From the NCBI RefSeq assembly GCF_000758685.1, contig NZ_CP009286.1:1332501-1396500 (forward strand): a DNA stretch of 64,000 bases. Direction: 5' to 3'. Of the stretch, positions 34,824 to 46,602 are shown piece by piece (position 1 is the stretch's first letter; each line of letters opens with the position of its first letter). Origin of the DNA: Paenibacillus stellifer. Its GTDB lineage: Bacteria > Bacillota > Bacilli > Paenibacillales > Paenibacillaceae. The notes below the pieces were generated by a model that saw nothing but the letters and a program-made list of their open reading frames with translations, searched no databases and was not told where the DNA came from. A program made the position numbers and the translations under genes.

Positions 34824-36800
34824 ATGACAGAGCAGACGGAGAAGCGTCTGAATGTCGGCATTTTTGCGCATGTGGACGCCGGCAAGACGACGACAACCGA
34901 GCATATTTTATATGAAAGTGGAAGGATACGTTCGCTCGGAAGCGTGGATGAGGGGACGGCCCTCACCGATTCCATGGACGTGGAGAGGCAGCGCGGTATT
35001 TCGGTGCGGTCGGCGTTCATTTCTTTGGCCTGGAAGGGCATGAAGGTGAATCTGGTCGATACGCCGGGGCATGTCGATTTCATGTCCGAGGTGGAGCGGA
35101 GCCTGCGGGTGATGGACTGCGCGGTGCTGATTCTGTCGGCCGCCGAGGGCGTGCAGGCGCAGAGCGAGATGATCTGGGGGGCGCTGCGGAAGCTGAATAT
35201 ACCCACCCTGATCTTCATGAATAAAATGGACCGGATCGGCGCGGATCACGAAGCTGTGCTGGATCAGGCCCGTTCTTACCTGTCCGGCAGCATCGTGCCG
35301 GTTCAGCTTCCGCTCGGCAGCGGACAGGAGTACCGGGGCGCGGCCGACACCTGGGCGGAGGAGCCGGGAGCGCCGGCGCTGACGGAGCTGATCGAGGCGA
35401 TGGCGGAGCGGGATGAAGAGCTGCTGGAGCTGTACATGTCGGGCGAAGAACCGAAGCCTGCCGATTGGAAAAAGCATATGGCCGAACGTACGGCCGACTG
35501 CCGCCTCTTCCCGCTGGTCTATGGAGCGGCGGCCAAAGGGCTCGGCATCCGGGAGCTGCTGGACGCCATGACCGATTATTTTCCGTCGGCTGGTGGTGAG
35601 CCTGCCGCACCGCTGTCGGGCGTCGTGTTCAACATCCAGCGGGACCCCGCCATGGGGCGGATGGCGTACGTCCGGCTGTACAGCGGCTCCATCCGGAACC
35701 GGGACCTGGTGACGAATCATACGCGCGGCCTTCAGGAGAAGGCGACCCAGATTCGCAAGGTCGAAGGCGGGCGGGCCGAGGATATCGGCATGCTGGAGGC
35801 CGGAGACATCGGCGTCGTCTACGGGCTGGCCGGCGCGCGGGTCGGCGACTGCCTCGGCTCGCCGGATGCCGTTCCCGAGGAAGCGAGGCTTGCCATGCCG
35901 CTGCTGACGGTCCGCATCCACTGGGATGCCGGGACCGACGATCAGCGCGTCATCGCGGCCGTCCAGGAACTGGCCGACGAGGACCCGCTGCTGGACGCCC
36001 AGTGGCTGCAGGAGGAGCGGGAGCTGCACATCAAGGTGATGGGCCCGATCCAGCTTGAGGTGCTGAGCAGCGTGCTGGATACCCGGTTCGGGCTGAAGGT
36101 CACCTTCGGCAAGCCGTCGGTGATCTACAAAGAGACGCCCCGGCAGGCGGGCGAAGGCTTCATCGCCTATACGATGCCGAAGCCGTGCTGGGCGGTTCTG
36201 AGATTCCTCATCGAGCCAGGCCCGCCTGGAAGCGGGCTGCGGTATGAATCGGTCGTGCGAAGCTCCGACCTGCTGCCGCAGTATCAGAATGAGACGGCAA
36301 GACGTGTGCCGGAAGCGCTGCAGCAGGGACTGCACGGGTGGGAGGTAACCGACCTCAAGGTGACACTGGTGGAGGGCCAGCATCATGTGTGGCATACCCA
36401 CCCGCTGGATTTTGCCGTGGCGACGCCGATGGGCATCATGGACGGGCTGGCGCGGACCGGCACGAAGCTGCTGGAGCCGGTGCTGCGGGTGCGCATCGCG
36501 GTGCCCGAGGAGAACGGCGGCCGCGTCATGAACGACCTCGCGCAGATGCGCGGCAGCTTCCAGCCACCGGTGCTGCTGGACGGCCGCATGATCATCGAAG
36601 GCCGCGTGCCGCTGGCGACCTCGCTGGAGTATCCGCAGGAGCTCAGCTCTTTTACCAAAGGGCGCAGCACCTTCACCTCATTCTTCGACGGCTACGAGGA
36701 ATGCCCGCCCGACGTGACCGCCGAGCGTACGCGCCGGGGCGTGAACCCGCTGGATCAGGCGAAGTATATCCTGAGCGTGCGCAAGGCGCTGCAGGGGTGA
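34824..36800 (+). CDS. Tet(M)-like ribosomal protection GTPase
   Basis: 658 residues, EF-G-like translation factor of the tetracycline ribosomal protection family. G1 FAHVDAGKTTTTEHIL, switch I VERQRGISVRSAF, G3 NLVDTPGHVDF, G4 FMNKMDR. Domain IV-V motifs follow (LEPVLRVRIAVPEENGG, EGRVPLATSLEYPQELSSFT). Family members remove tetracycline from the ribosome, but chromosomal members of this branch may only be relatives. The frame is open 483 bases further upstream, but the ATG at 34824 has GGGAGAGAGG and the family start. Confidence 0.85.
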   Translation: MTEQTEKRLNVGIFAHVDAGKTTTTEHILYESGRIRSLGSVDEGTALTDSMDVERQRGISVRSAFISLAWKGMKVNLVDTPGHVDFMSEVERSLRVMDCAVLILSAAEGVQAQSEMIWGALRKLNIPTLIFMNKMDRIGADHEAVLDQARSYLSGSIVPVQLPLGSGQEYRGAADTWAEEPGAPALTELIEAMAERDEELLELYMSGEEPKPADWKKHMAERTADCRLFPLVYGAAAKGLGIRELLDAMTDYFPSAGGEPAAPLSGVVFNIQRDPAMGRMAYVRLYSGSIRNRDLVTNHTRGLQEKATQIRKVEGGRAEDIGMLEAGDIGVVYGLAGARVGDCLGSPDAVPEEARLAMPLLTVRIHWDAGTDDQRVIAAVQELADEDPLLDAQWLQEERELHIKVMGPIQLEVLSSVLDTRFGLKVTFGKPSVIYKETPRQAGEGFIAYTMPKPCWAVLRFLIEPGPPGSGLRYESVVRSSDLLPQYQNETARRVPEALQQGLHGWEVTDLKVTLVEGQHHVWHTHPLDFAVATPMGIMDGLARTGTKLLEPVLRVRIAVPEENGGRVMNDLAQMRGSFQPPVLLDGRMIIEGRVPLATSLEYPQELSSFTKGRSTFTSFFDGYEECPPDVTAERTRRGVNPLDQAKYILSVRKALQG

Positions 36801-36869
36801 GACGAAGATGGATGGGGCCTAGTACATATTATGTATCGGGAGAGGGTGCGCCGCTCGTTGAGATGGGCC

Positions 36870-39615
<2,746 letters not shown>

Positions 39616-39656
39616 ATTATGTAGTTCAATGACGTTTATGTTCAAATTAAATTCAC

Positions 39657-40499
39657 TCAAAAAATGATTGTGTATTTATGAGGTTTCCTGCACATTTCTA
39701 TAAAAGTAGGGGTTTCTACTACAACTTCATGTAGTGTTGAGCTCCCGTCTCTGAAATGCTCAACGTAAATGGAAGATTTCGGATTTTGACGCATTCTCGC
39801 AATGCTATCAGGTAGAGTAAGACCTGTTTTGACGGCATGAAATAGTGTTACGTCTTTGCTCAAGTAGGAGATCGGAGGAGTTTGTGGAACCGACAAAGCT
39901 AAGTTTGGAGAATTTGCTTCTCTCAGTAATCTATTTTTCAAAGAAATAACGCAAAAATCGCTTGTTGCAATAGAAATATTAGAAATCTCATTTCGGTAAT
40001 GAGAGAGTAAGAGGAAGGCTAAAGTAAGTATGGAAACCTCACCAGCATTTTTCTTTGTAATCAAAGTTTCTGTTTGTCTGGTAAGGAATCCATTTTCATA
40101 ATATAAGTCTATCCAATCGTCAGGCAAATCTTCTGCTGGAACATTTCTGTATTGATTAAAAAACCTTTGAGACTCACTAAAAGGAGATGCTACACGGAAC
40201 AATTCCATCAATCTTTTGTCTTGATAACCAATCATCGGCAAATAATCTTCAACCTCATCAATATAATAAAGCGCAGTTGGAATTGCCGAAACATATTGAA
40301 GTTTACCAGTATGATGTGCATATTCAGCATGTACCCAACCAGGAATTAAAACTATATCGTATGGCTGAAATAGAATGCTTTGAGGTAAAACATCACTGTA
40401 CTGATAGAGAAATTGGATGTTTCCTGTGTCTAATATTAATATCCTTACATTCGTCTTCCCTCTTAGTTCACCCTCAATGTCCCGATAACTACCCATCAT
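39657..40499 (-). CDS. PIN-like domain protein of an XRE/ImmA module
   Basis: 280 residues. It has the spaced acidic residues of a PIN RNase: Asp in ILILDTGNIQFLY, Glu in WVHAEYAHHTG, Glu in KKNAGEVSILTLAFLLL, Asp in SIATSDFCVISLKNRLL. A further 80 residues follow. Third gene of an operon after an XRE regulator and a metallopeptidase; its start overlaps the upstream stop. AT-rich compared with the chromosome. It may be the toxic effector. Assignment is by motif reading only. Confidence 0.55.
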   Translation of the reverse strand: MMGSYRDIEGELRGKTNVRILILDTGNIQFLYQYSDVLPQSILFQPYDIVLIPGWVHAEYAHHTGKLQYVSAIPTALYYIDEVEDYLPMIGYQDKRLMELFRVASPFSESQRFFNQYRNVPAEDLPDDWIDLYYENGFLTRQTETLITKKNAGEVSILTLAFLLLSHYRNEISNISIATSDFCVISLKNRLLREANSPNLALSVPQTPPISYLSKDVTLFHAVKTGLTLPDSIARMRQNPKSSIYVEHFRDGSSTLHEVVVETPTFIEMCRKPHKYTIIF

Positions 40500-41310
40500 A
40501 CCTCTCCTTTAGTTCTCTCTGAACATTCTTGTATTTTGCCTCCCATTCTTTTACCACCTTCAAGTTATCCTGGAATAACTCTACATCTGGATGTTGTGCG
40601 ATTTTACTTTTAATGGCATTTATGATCGAATTGAGGTTTGTCACATATGAAGGTTTAATCAGATTGTCATCCAAAGCATACTCCTGAAAAACAGCTCTCC
40701 AATCTTGAATAGTATATTGTTTGTCAAAATACAGATTGATTGTATGTTGGAGTTGTTCATTCTGATTCTTTTTAGCGATCTGATACAATTGAATAAGAAC
40801 CGCTTTATATGGAGCCTTAAATGATTTCATACAATGGGCAATTTTAACGATGAAATCATCGTACTCCAAGGAGTAGAAGTAGTCATGTAGATCAGAGTAC
40901 CCGAAAATCATTTGGCTGGCAAAATAGTCTGCTTTACGTTCATTCAGATCAAATTCGGTTGAAATTTCATAGTTTTCATCATTGTGGATACTGATTTCCT
41001 CACGCTCAGTCAGGTGATAGATCTCATGCCAATAGATAAAGTATTGGTAGATCCTCGGCTGTGCAGTATTGATAATTGGAACAACTTTGTCACTATGAAA
41101 CTTCCGAATAGCACCGCCCCAATTGTCGTCAGGGATGGGGATTTCGACGAGATTGTGTTCTTTTAAAATACTTAAAGCTTGTTCTTCAATAGGAAGGGAC
41201 TTCCATTTAATTAATCTTCTTTCAATGAATCGGATATGTTCTTGAACCTGCCGATCAATTCGCTCATTTCGAAGAATGGTTTCATCTAAAATCTCACCTA
41301 TTATTCTCAC
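40489..41310 (-). CDS. ImmA/IrrE family metallopeptidase
   Basis: 273 residues. Zinc site HEIYH (YQYFIYWHEIYHLTEREEIS) with the downstream NERKADYFASQMIFG glutamate helix, the ImmA/IrrE (COG2856) pattern. Such proteases cut partner repressors when stressed. The N-terminal 60 residues are helical; the C-terminal 100 have no known fold that I can see. GTG start: the good AAAGGAGG actually precedes an ATG-AAT-AGG-TGA mini-frame whose stop overlaps this GTG, so translation may be coupled. Confidence 0.8.
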   Translation of the reverse strand: MRIIGEILDETILRNERIDRQVQEHIRFIERRLIKWKSLPIEEQALSILKEHNLVEIPIPDDNWGGAIRKFHSDKVVPIINTAQPRIYQYFIYWHEIYHLTEREEISIHNDENYEISTEFDLNERKADYFASQMIFGYSDLHDYFYSLEYDDFIVKIAHCMKSFKAPYKAVLIQLYQIAKKNQNEQLQHTINLYFDKQYTIQDWRAVFQEYALDDNLIKPSYVTNLNSIINAIKSKIAQHPDVELFQDNLKVVKEWEAKYKNVQRELKERYDG

Positions 41311-41332
41311 CTATTCATTGTTCCTCCTTTCA

Positions 41333-41698
41333 TTAAACATACATGGAGTAGATATCAAGTACGTTATCTAAACCTTCTAATAAATCTTTGACTTGTTCAC
41401 TTCTTTCTTCACCAATACCATGATCCGAGTAGGCATAAGTAAGTGGAAGGGATTGTGATGTTACTTCTTGTGTTGTAATAAAGTAGTCTGCTGGCAAATT
41501 AAATGTCTCATTGATCTTTGCGATTTGTGCGTTAAACGTAGTTGGATTGGGACTCTCAGCTTTAAGGATTTGATCAATTGTTGGTCGTGAAATACCTGTC
41601 AGAATTGAAAATGATTTTTTGGAATATCCCTTTAACCTAATAAATGAAAGTAAGTTTCTTGCAATCACTTTTCGCTGCTCAAAAAAAACGATGTTCAT
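41333..41698 (-). CDS. XRE family helix-turn-helix regulator
   Basis: 121 residues. HTH at about 12-60 (VIARNLLSFIRLKGYSKKSF, LTGISRPTIDQILKAES), short C-terminal part without a known domain. First gene of the XRE / ImmA / PIN-like operon; in COG2856-XRE pairs this protein is the repressor and the protease substrate. Confidence 0.85.
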   Translation of the reverse strand: MNIVFFEQRKVIARNLLSFIRLKGYSKKSFSILTGISRPTIDQILKAESPNPTTFNAQIAKINETFNLPADYFITTQEVTSQSLPLTYAYSDHGIGEERSEQVKDLLEGLDNVLDIYSMYV

Positions 41699-42104
41699 AC
41701 CACACCTCTTTTCCTCCCACTATAAATTAATAAAATCTCTTGTTTACTCACTCTTTCTCGGATTTTCACTCATTGACAGATCGAGAGATGGAGAATTCAT
41801 GTAAGGATGACATTATTTTCTGGAGGAGCCGGTGGCGGGAATAGAGGTCGGGGGATTATTTCCAACCCTTAGATAATTCCTCTGATCGCACCTTGGATAT
41901 CCACACCTTCTTTTGACGGCTTACCCTCCCATGTCACGCTGGGTCTTAGCCCTTACATTCCTTCGTTCTGCCTCTCAAAAGGTGGACGCCGTTTCTTGCT
42001 CCTTTACAGGGTCGTTGCCCTTATGGAATAATTCCTACGGCTGCTCCGTGCTTCCGTTGTCTTGGCTCATTCCGGTCCGGCGGTAAACATGAATTCGGTT
42101 TGGC
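41699..42104 (-). ncRNA. Non-coding end of the IS110 element, candidate bridge RNA
   Basis: About 275 bases (41830-42104) after the transposase stop have no frame. On the minus strand they can fold: GACCC..GGGAGGGT and CCACCTT..AAGGTGTGG are among several stems. IS110-family elements encode a structured bridge RNA in one non-coding end, upstream of the transposase in some groups and downstream in the IS1111 group. I cannot fix the element boundary; the bases 41699-41830 belong to the XRE gene upstream region. Confidence 0.35.
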
Positions 42105-43400
42105 TTAAGCTGCCATCTGTAACTGAGCCTGACGCACCGGCCCTAACACGTCGTTTGCGTTGTACGGAACCTGCTTGGTTCCGAGCGTATGAAGCACGCG
42201 AATGAGCTTCCCACACAAGGCTACAAGGGATTGCTTTTTCTTGAGCGGATTTTGACTTCGCTTGGTGAAATACTGGTGCAGTGCCTTAAACTCGGCGTTC
42301 TTTGCCACCATGGGCATCACCGCCCGGAACAGCAGCGCCCTTAGGCGTGCGCGTCCACGTTTAGTAATACTGGATTTGCCCTTTTTCTTTCCCGAACTGT
42401 TCTCCTTGAGGTTTAGTCCGGCGAGCCGAATAATCTGCTGTCCATGCTCGTAACCGCTCAGATCCCCGACTTCGGCGAGAAACCCTGCCAACGTAACTAC
42501 GGCTACGCCCGGAACGGTAAGCATCTCTTTCGTTCCCGGAATTTGAGCAAGGAGACGTTCCACCTCGGCCAGAATCTCTTCGAGTTGTCTGGCGAACATC
42601 TCATACTGCTCCAGAAGCGTCTTGATCTCCACTTTCGCTCCGGGAAGTCCTTCCGTAAGCCCGATGGAACGCCTCGCCGTTTCCATGAGGTGCAGCGCTC
42701 GTTTCGCCCCTACGGCTCGTTTTACGTCTTTTTTCCACCGCTGGACAATGGCCTCTGTGCCCATCTCTACGATTTCTCCTGGCGTTGGAAACTCGCTAAG
42801 CGTAATGCGTGATGCCTTGCCTTCCCAGTCTTTGAAGACCTGCGTGTACTCCGGAAAAAAGCGGTCCAGCCAGTTCTGCACCCGTCTTTGCACCTGTCCG
42901 AAGTTCACCATGATCTTCTCCCGAAGATTCATGAGAATCCGCAGGTCGGCGTAAACGCTCGTTGGCAGTTTGGGCTCGCTGTACTTCCCGTTTCGCACCA
43001 AATCGGCAATGACCTTGGCATCTTTATAGTCATTTTTCGTGGGTGAATTGTCTTCCAGTTCTTTGCTTTTGTGTACGTGATGCGGATTCACAATGACCAA
43101 AGGAATGCCCTGCCGCCCTAAATATTCCGCCAGCGTAAACCAGTAGTGTCCGGTGGGCTCAATACCGAAGAGGACGTCACTCTTGGCATGCTCCTGCTGA
43201 AGCTCCTTCATCCACTGAACCAGTTGCTCGAGTCCGGCACGGGTATTAGAGAACACACAATCCTTACCCAGTTCGATCCCTCGAAAGTCTATGGCGCGAG
43301 CCACATGGGTATCTTTGGCGATATCTGCGCCGACCACGAGGGTATTTTCGGAAATTCGGGTGATTCGTTGATTCTGTTTCTTCGATTGTTTATACTTCAT
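42105..43400 (-). CDS. IS110 family transposase
   Basis: 431 residues. N-terminal RuvC-like DEDD domain: LVVGADIAKDTHVARAIDF, GIEPTGHYWFTLAEYL, PTKNDYKDAKVIADLV. C-terminal Transposase_20 domain: LTVPGVAVVTLAGFLAEVGD and KSSITKRGRARLRALLF, with the family's catalytic serine. The start is the ATG nine bases after AGGAGG; the open frame extends 26 codons further without a site. Apparently intact. Confidence 0.9.
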   Translation of the reverse strand: MKYKQSKKQNQRITRISENTLVVGADIAKDTHVARAIDFRGIELGKDCVFSNTRAGLEQLVQWMKELQQEHAKSDVLFGIEPTGHYWFTLAEYLGRQGIPLVIVNPHHVHKSKELEDNSPTKNDYKDAKVIADLVRNGKYSEPKLPTSVYADLRILMNLREKIMVNFGQVQRRVQNWLDRFFPEYTQVFKDWEGKASRITLSEFPTPGEIVEMGTEAIVQRWKKDVKRAVGAKRALHLMETARRSIGLTEGLPGAKVEIKTLLEQYEMFARQLEEILAEVERLLAQIPGTKEMLTVPGVAVVTLAGFLAEVGDLSGYEHGQQIIRLAGLNLKENSSGKKKGKSSITKRGRARLRALLFRAVMPMVAKNAEFKALHQYFTKRSQNPLKKKQSLVALCGKLIRVLHTLGTKQVPYNANDVLGPVRQAQLQMAA

Positions 43401-43478
43401 GATAGAGTGCCTCCTATGCTGAAATTGTTCTTTGGTCGGAACGTTTCCCAGTATACAGAAGGCGCTTTTTTCATTCAA
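42105..43478 (-). mobile_element. IS110-family element (core, ends not resolved)
   Basis: IS110 elements have no clear terminal inverted repeats, so only the coding span is given. The non-coding sequence on each side (about 41830-42104 and 43401-43680) probably belongs to it. It sits between the XRE/ImmA/PIN-like module and array 2. Confidence 0.75.
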
Positions 43479-43808
43479 ACCTCAGATTAATTCATTACAG
43501 GAATGGCTCTTTATAGTCAACATTATACCCGTCTTTATGCAGGGTTGTAAAATTTATTTTTACATTTTGTAAAAACTTTACTAGTGTATGCAGAATGGAT
43601 ATAAAATATACCTGCCGAGAATTGAAAGGCCGTAACGCTATTGATCCGGATAAGGCCATTTGGGGAACTGGATCATTACCAGCCTCCTGGAGTTTTATAA
43701 TTTTGGAATTACTTTCCGATAAGAGTTAAGTGGGGCGTTATAACTTGAAAGAACCTAACCTCTGGGCAATACGCCTCGGGGACAATATGCAGAAAGAAGG
43801 GTGATCCA
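43401..43808. other. Gap between IS110 transposase and next gene
   Basis: No gene. The first 200-300 bases likely include the other IS110 end; a TTGACTATAAAGAG stretch (minus strand, near 43510) could hold its promoter. The rest is AT-rich intergenic DNA. Confidence 0.4.
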
Positions 43809-44189
43809 ATGAACATAACAAACTCCACCTCCATCCTGAACCTTAATTTGTACAAACTAAACCAGCAAACTGAAAGACCCACGCTGCAAACTGCAACCGG
43901 CCAGTCCCATCCGGAAAAATTGCAGGACATACTGGAAATCAGCGACGCAGCCCGCAAAATTGCAGCAGACATTGATCATGAGGTCGTGCAAATCCCCGAT
44001 ATTGACAGACCGAAAGGCGCACCAGACGACTATGTGAAGACCAGCGATCTGATGAAGCAGGTTGACAGTAAGAGCTATGATCAAATGAATGATTATTTTA
44101 AACAAAATGATAAGTTATCCGGCTTAAGCCTCCTAATCAAATTTGCTCAACAAATCCGGAGTGGATTGAACAATACAAATCGGGCATAG
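43809..44189 (+). CDS. Hypothetical protein next to leader 2
   Basis: 126 residues, hydrophilic, no signal peptide. LQDILEISDAARKIAADIDH has the LEISDAA shape seen in small secreted or flagellar regulators such as FlgM-like proteins, and the end is helical (LSGLSLLIKFAQQIRSGL). Family not recognised. GAAGGG precedes the ATG. It ends about 55 bases before CRISPR leader 2. Confidence 0.6.
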   Translation: MNITNSTSILNLNLYKLNQQTERPTLQTATGQSHPEKLQDILEISDAARKIAADIDHEVVQIPDIDRPKGAPDDYVKTSDLMKQVDSKSYDQMNDYFKQNDKLSGLSLLIKFAQQIRSGLNNTNRA

Positions 44190-44244
44190 TCTCTTCATCT
44201 GAAGAAGCCTAAACTGCCAACTGCGCAGGATAGATGGTTGGGTA

Positions 44245-44415
44245 TTAGTGCGAACCCCAAGCTCCCATAAAAATCCCGGGAGATTCGCACCTCTTGCGGG
44301 ACAAGGTTTTTTGCGATATTTTGAGTAAAAGGCAGCCTTGAAACTGGATCGTTCGGCGAGGTTCGCACTGGAGCGCTTCCAAATGCCCGCCGGGTAAGGT
44401 GGGAAGTTGGGCGCT
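44245..44415 (+). promoter_or_regulatory. CRISPR leader 2
   Basis: Near copy of leader 1: GTGCGAA (44248-44254), TTCGCAC (44284-44290) and TTCGCAC (44362-44368), then GCGCTTCCAAATGCCCGCCG and the first repeat. Confidence 0.85.
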
Positions 44416-46253
44416 GTCGCACCCCACGCGGGTGCGTGGATTGAAATACTTCTGTTCATGAGAATAAGCCCGGCTCAATCGGTGTCGCACCCCACGCGGG
44501 TGCGTGGATTGAAATCGTTGATTACGCGGAGGGGTTGGCGCTTGATTATGCGTCGCACCCCACGCGGGTGCGTGGATTGAAATCGCGAGAATGGCCGCAT
44601 ATTTGACCGCGATTGGCTGTCGCACCCCACGCGGGTGCGTGGATTGAAATGATAAGGCCCGTCGTAGCGTCCGGAGCATCGTCGTGGTCGCACCCCACGC
44701 GGGTGCGTGGATTGAAATAAGACTTACAAGGAGCTGCCGCGCGACCCGGACAGTCGCACCCCACGCGGGTGCGTGGATTGAAATCACGTGAAACATTTGT
44801 CGAAGGTTCCGGGGTTTTGATGTCGCACCCCACGCGGGTGCGTGGATTGAAATAAAAAATCGTGAATATCCCCGGCATCGGGGCAGCGTCGCACCCCACG
44901 CGGGTGCGTGGATTGAAATTCTCGTCCGAATCGGGTATTCCCCAGCAGGGCCTGTGTCGCACCCCACGCGGGTGCGTGGATTGAAATCCAGTCTTGTTCG
45001 TCGTACCAAAAATAGTCTCCGTAGTCGCACCCCACGCGGGTGCGTGGATTGAAATCTCAACCTCAAATTTGTCTACACTTGGACGTCCAGGTCGCACCCC
45101 ACGCGGGTGCGTGGATTGAAATTCCAGAAACTGATGGAAGGCAAATACCAACGAGGTCGCACCCCACGCGGGTGCGTGGATTGAAATATCAGGACAGAGG
45201 CAGTCCGGGTTGACTCGTTGACCGTCGCACCCCACGCGGGTGCGTGGATTGAAATATATGCAAAGCTCCTTTATTGTTTGGTCCTCCCAGTCGCACCCCA
45301 CGCGGGTGCGTGGATTGAAATCGCCAAAAAGAGCGAACACCCTGGATGCCGTATGGGTCGCACCCCACGCGGGTGCGTGGATTGAAATAGATCCGGTATC
45401 ACCGGGAGCAAATGGCCTACTGGTCGCACCCCACGCGGGTGCGTGGATTGAAATTCACATTACTAATTTCATTATTTACCGGGAGAGTAAGTCGCACCCC
45501 ACGCGGGTGCGTGGATTGAAATTTTTTGTCCTCCCCTAAATTAATGTTAATGGACTGGTCGCACCCCACGCGGGTGCGTGGATTGAAATGCCAAAAATAC
45601 TGCGGCTCGTCAACAAGAGAAAGTCGCACCCCACGCGGGTGCGTGGATTGAAATATATGGATATTTATTGTTTATTACTCATATCAGGGTCGCACCCCAC
45701 GCGGGTGCGTGGATTGAAATGATTTGTCTTCAAGGATGATTACTTCTGCCTTCCAGTCGCACCCCACGCGGGTGCGTGGATTGAAATAAAAAAGTCTTAA
45801 ATATTGTCAAATAGATCACGTCGCACCCCACGCGGGTGCGTGGATTGAAATCCGGTGTGGTTAACATAAATGGTGATCCGGTGCCCGTCGCACCCCACGC
45901 GGGTGCGTGGATTGAAATAGCGAATCGCTGAACCAGCTCCGGCCCAGCTTCCCTCGCACCCCACGCGGGTGCGTGGATTGAAATTCCTATGACGGTAGCT
46001 CCTACTATGACAACAGCTCGTCGCACCCTGTGCGGGTGCGTGGATTGAAATTAATGCCTGTTTCGCGGCTGCGCGTTCATCCTCTGGTCGCACCCTGTGT
46101 GGGTGCGTGGATTGAAATCGCCTCGATGCCGGTCAACACCGCGACAACCTCTGTCGCACCCTACGCGGGTGCGTGGATTAAAATAACGAATAGTGGAGCA
46201 CGCGCAATTGGCCCTGCTGCGATCGCACCCCATTTGGGTGCGTAGATTGATTT
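44416..46253 (+). CRISPR. CRISPR array 2, type I-C, 28 repeats
   Basis: 28 repeats, 27 spacers, repeat-to-repeat steps of 64-69 bases. The loop is CACGC (GTCGCACCC-CACGC-GGGTGCG..). Repeats 1-23 are uniform; 24 has lost its first G (CTCGCACC), 25-27 have loops TGTGC, TGTGT and TACGC, and the last (46222) is decayed in loop and tail. The leader is at 44245-44415; transcription is plus strand toward the cas operon. Confidence 0.98.
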
Positions 46254-46602
46254 TAATAACCCCTTAATAATCATTAGCCTAAAGGCGCAGAAGATCATTG
46301 AGAATCCCTCAATGGTCTTCTATTTTTCACGTCAATATATTGTTAGCGGCATGTTGGCAGTTGACCCAAGCCCCGGCGGCAACCAGCTCCTTCAAAGTTA
46401 TGGAGAATCCTCGTAGTTCGTCAAGTTACCCTAAAGAATACCCTCAACAGTCACTCATCCTCATAGTAAGGAGCGTAAATTGTTACAATTATGTGTTTTT
46501 GGGCGAATTAAATAAATTTATGTAAATTTGATAAAGGAATGCAGGGGTATTTGGAGAATTTATACAAAATACTCATTACTTTATACCTATGAGGGAGGAG
46601 AA
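46254..46602 (+). other. Gap between array 2 and cas3
   Basis: 349 bases with the array terminator at 46291-46327 and an AT-rich stretch (TTACAATTATG..TTAAATAAATTT) that probably carries the cas promoter. No supportable gene. Confidence 0.5.
46291..46327 (+). terminator. Terminator after array 2
   Basis: AAGATCATTGAG pairs with CTCAATGGTCTT (one mismatch) and CTATTTTT follows. It should separate the pre-crRNA from the cas mRNA. Confidence 0.7.

Noticed and set aside
34908..36401. 497-codon minus-strand frame
   Set aside because: Antisense to the Tet(M)-like GTPase; no recognisable domain.
43809..44189. Anti-CRISPR or Cas accessory role for the gene beside leader 2
   Set aside because: Only its position suggests it; no similarity to known proteins can be seen and it could equally be a bystander.
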